From Firmicutes bacterium UBA1047 (GTDB lineage Bacteria; Bacillota; Clostridia; Tissierellales; Sedimentibacteraceae), in the NCBI GenBank assembly GCA_002316585.1, contig DCDU01000120.1, positions 6,006 through 11,857 of the forward strand: a stretch of 5,852 nt of DNA. Direction: 5' to 3'. Numbering within the stretch: the stretch's first letter is position 1; the number at the start of each line of letters is the position of its first letter. Shown here piece after piece: positions 5,710 to 5,852 of the stretch. A model generated the notes under the pieces. It was not told the DNA's origin and did not search any database. It worked only from the letters and a program-made list of their open reading frames with translations. Position numbers and translations under genes: made by a program.

Positions 5710-5852
5710 ATGACATGCAATACGAGAAAAGCATGAATGATATAGAAACTTTCTTGACATCAATAATTATATTTTTCCATTTATTGTAAATATCCAAATA
5801 CCCAAATTAGCAAATTAGAACGTGGAAATATACAGCTTTGAGGAATAAATAT

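Noticed and set aside
5754..5787. Consensus TTGACA after the Nudix gene as a promoter
   Set aside because: No -10-like hexamer lies 16-18 bases downstream; TATTGT is 22 bases away and no gene start follows within the window.
5710..5852. Terminator or small gene after the Nudix gene
   Set aside because: CATGC/GCATG makes only a 5-base stem without a T-run, and the only short ATG frame checked there ends after a few codons.

Overview
The window looks like chromosomal DNA from a low-to-moderate G+C Gram-positive anaerobe of the Clostridia (Eubacteriales). The grounds are AGGAG-type ribosome-binding sites, S-layer homology (SLH) domains, a Gram-positive-style lipoprotein signal, DUF4430 and Big2-type surface domains, and intrinsic terminators with T-runs. 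No genus can be named from this sequence alone.

Layout. (1) Positions 1-3263 hold two consecutive + strand genes for large exported surface proteins. The first enters from the left edge and lacks its 5' end. It carries an alpha/alpha-toroid (terpenoid-cyclase/transcobalamin-like) region, a Big2 Ig-like domain and a C-terminal beta domain. The second is complete: signal peptide, DUF4430 (the domain family matching the C-terminal beta domain of transcobalamin and intrinsic factor), a middle domain and three SLH repeats. They are 57 bases apart, look co-transcribed, and end at a strong terminator (3282-3328). (2) Positions 3330-4457 form a self-contained, clearly more AT-rich unit. It encodes a lipoprotein with an Asn-rich stalk and seven and a half MORN repeats, and has its own RBS and terminator. 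A near-identical 29-base hairpin sequence lies on each side of it. (3) Positions 4510-4902 on the - strand hold a short gene whose product resembles a degenerate response-regulator receiver followed by only the start of a LytTR-like domain. (4) Positions 5140-5709 on the + strand hold a Nudix hydrolase with a good sigma-A-type promoter. The 143 bases after it show no convincing gene or terminator.

How the genes may work together. In animal transcobalamin the alpha-barrel and the DUF4430-like beta domain sit in one chain and clamp cobalamin between them. Here the same two modules are encoded by neighbouring genes, and the DUF4430 partner carries the cell-wall anchor. The most interesting hypothesis is a split, surface-anchored, transcobalamin-like ligand-capture pair. 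The ligand is not shown by the sequence. The MORN lipoprotein, the receiver-like protein and the Nudix enzyme have separate signals and no evident functional link to that pair.
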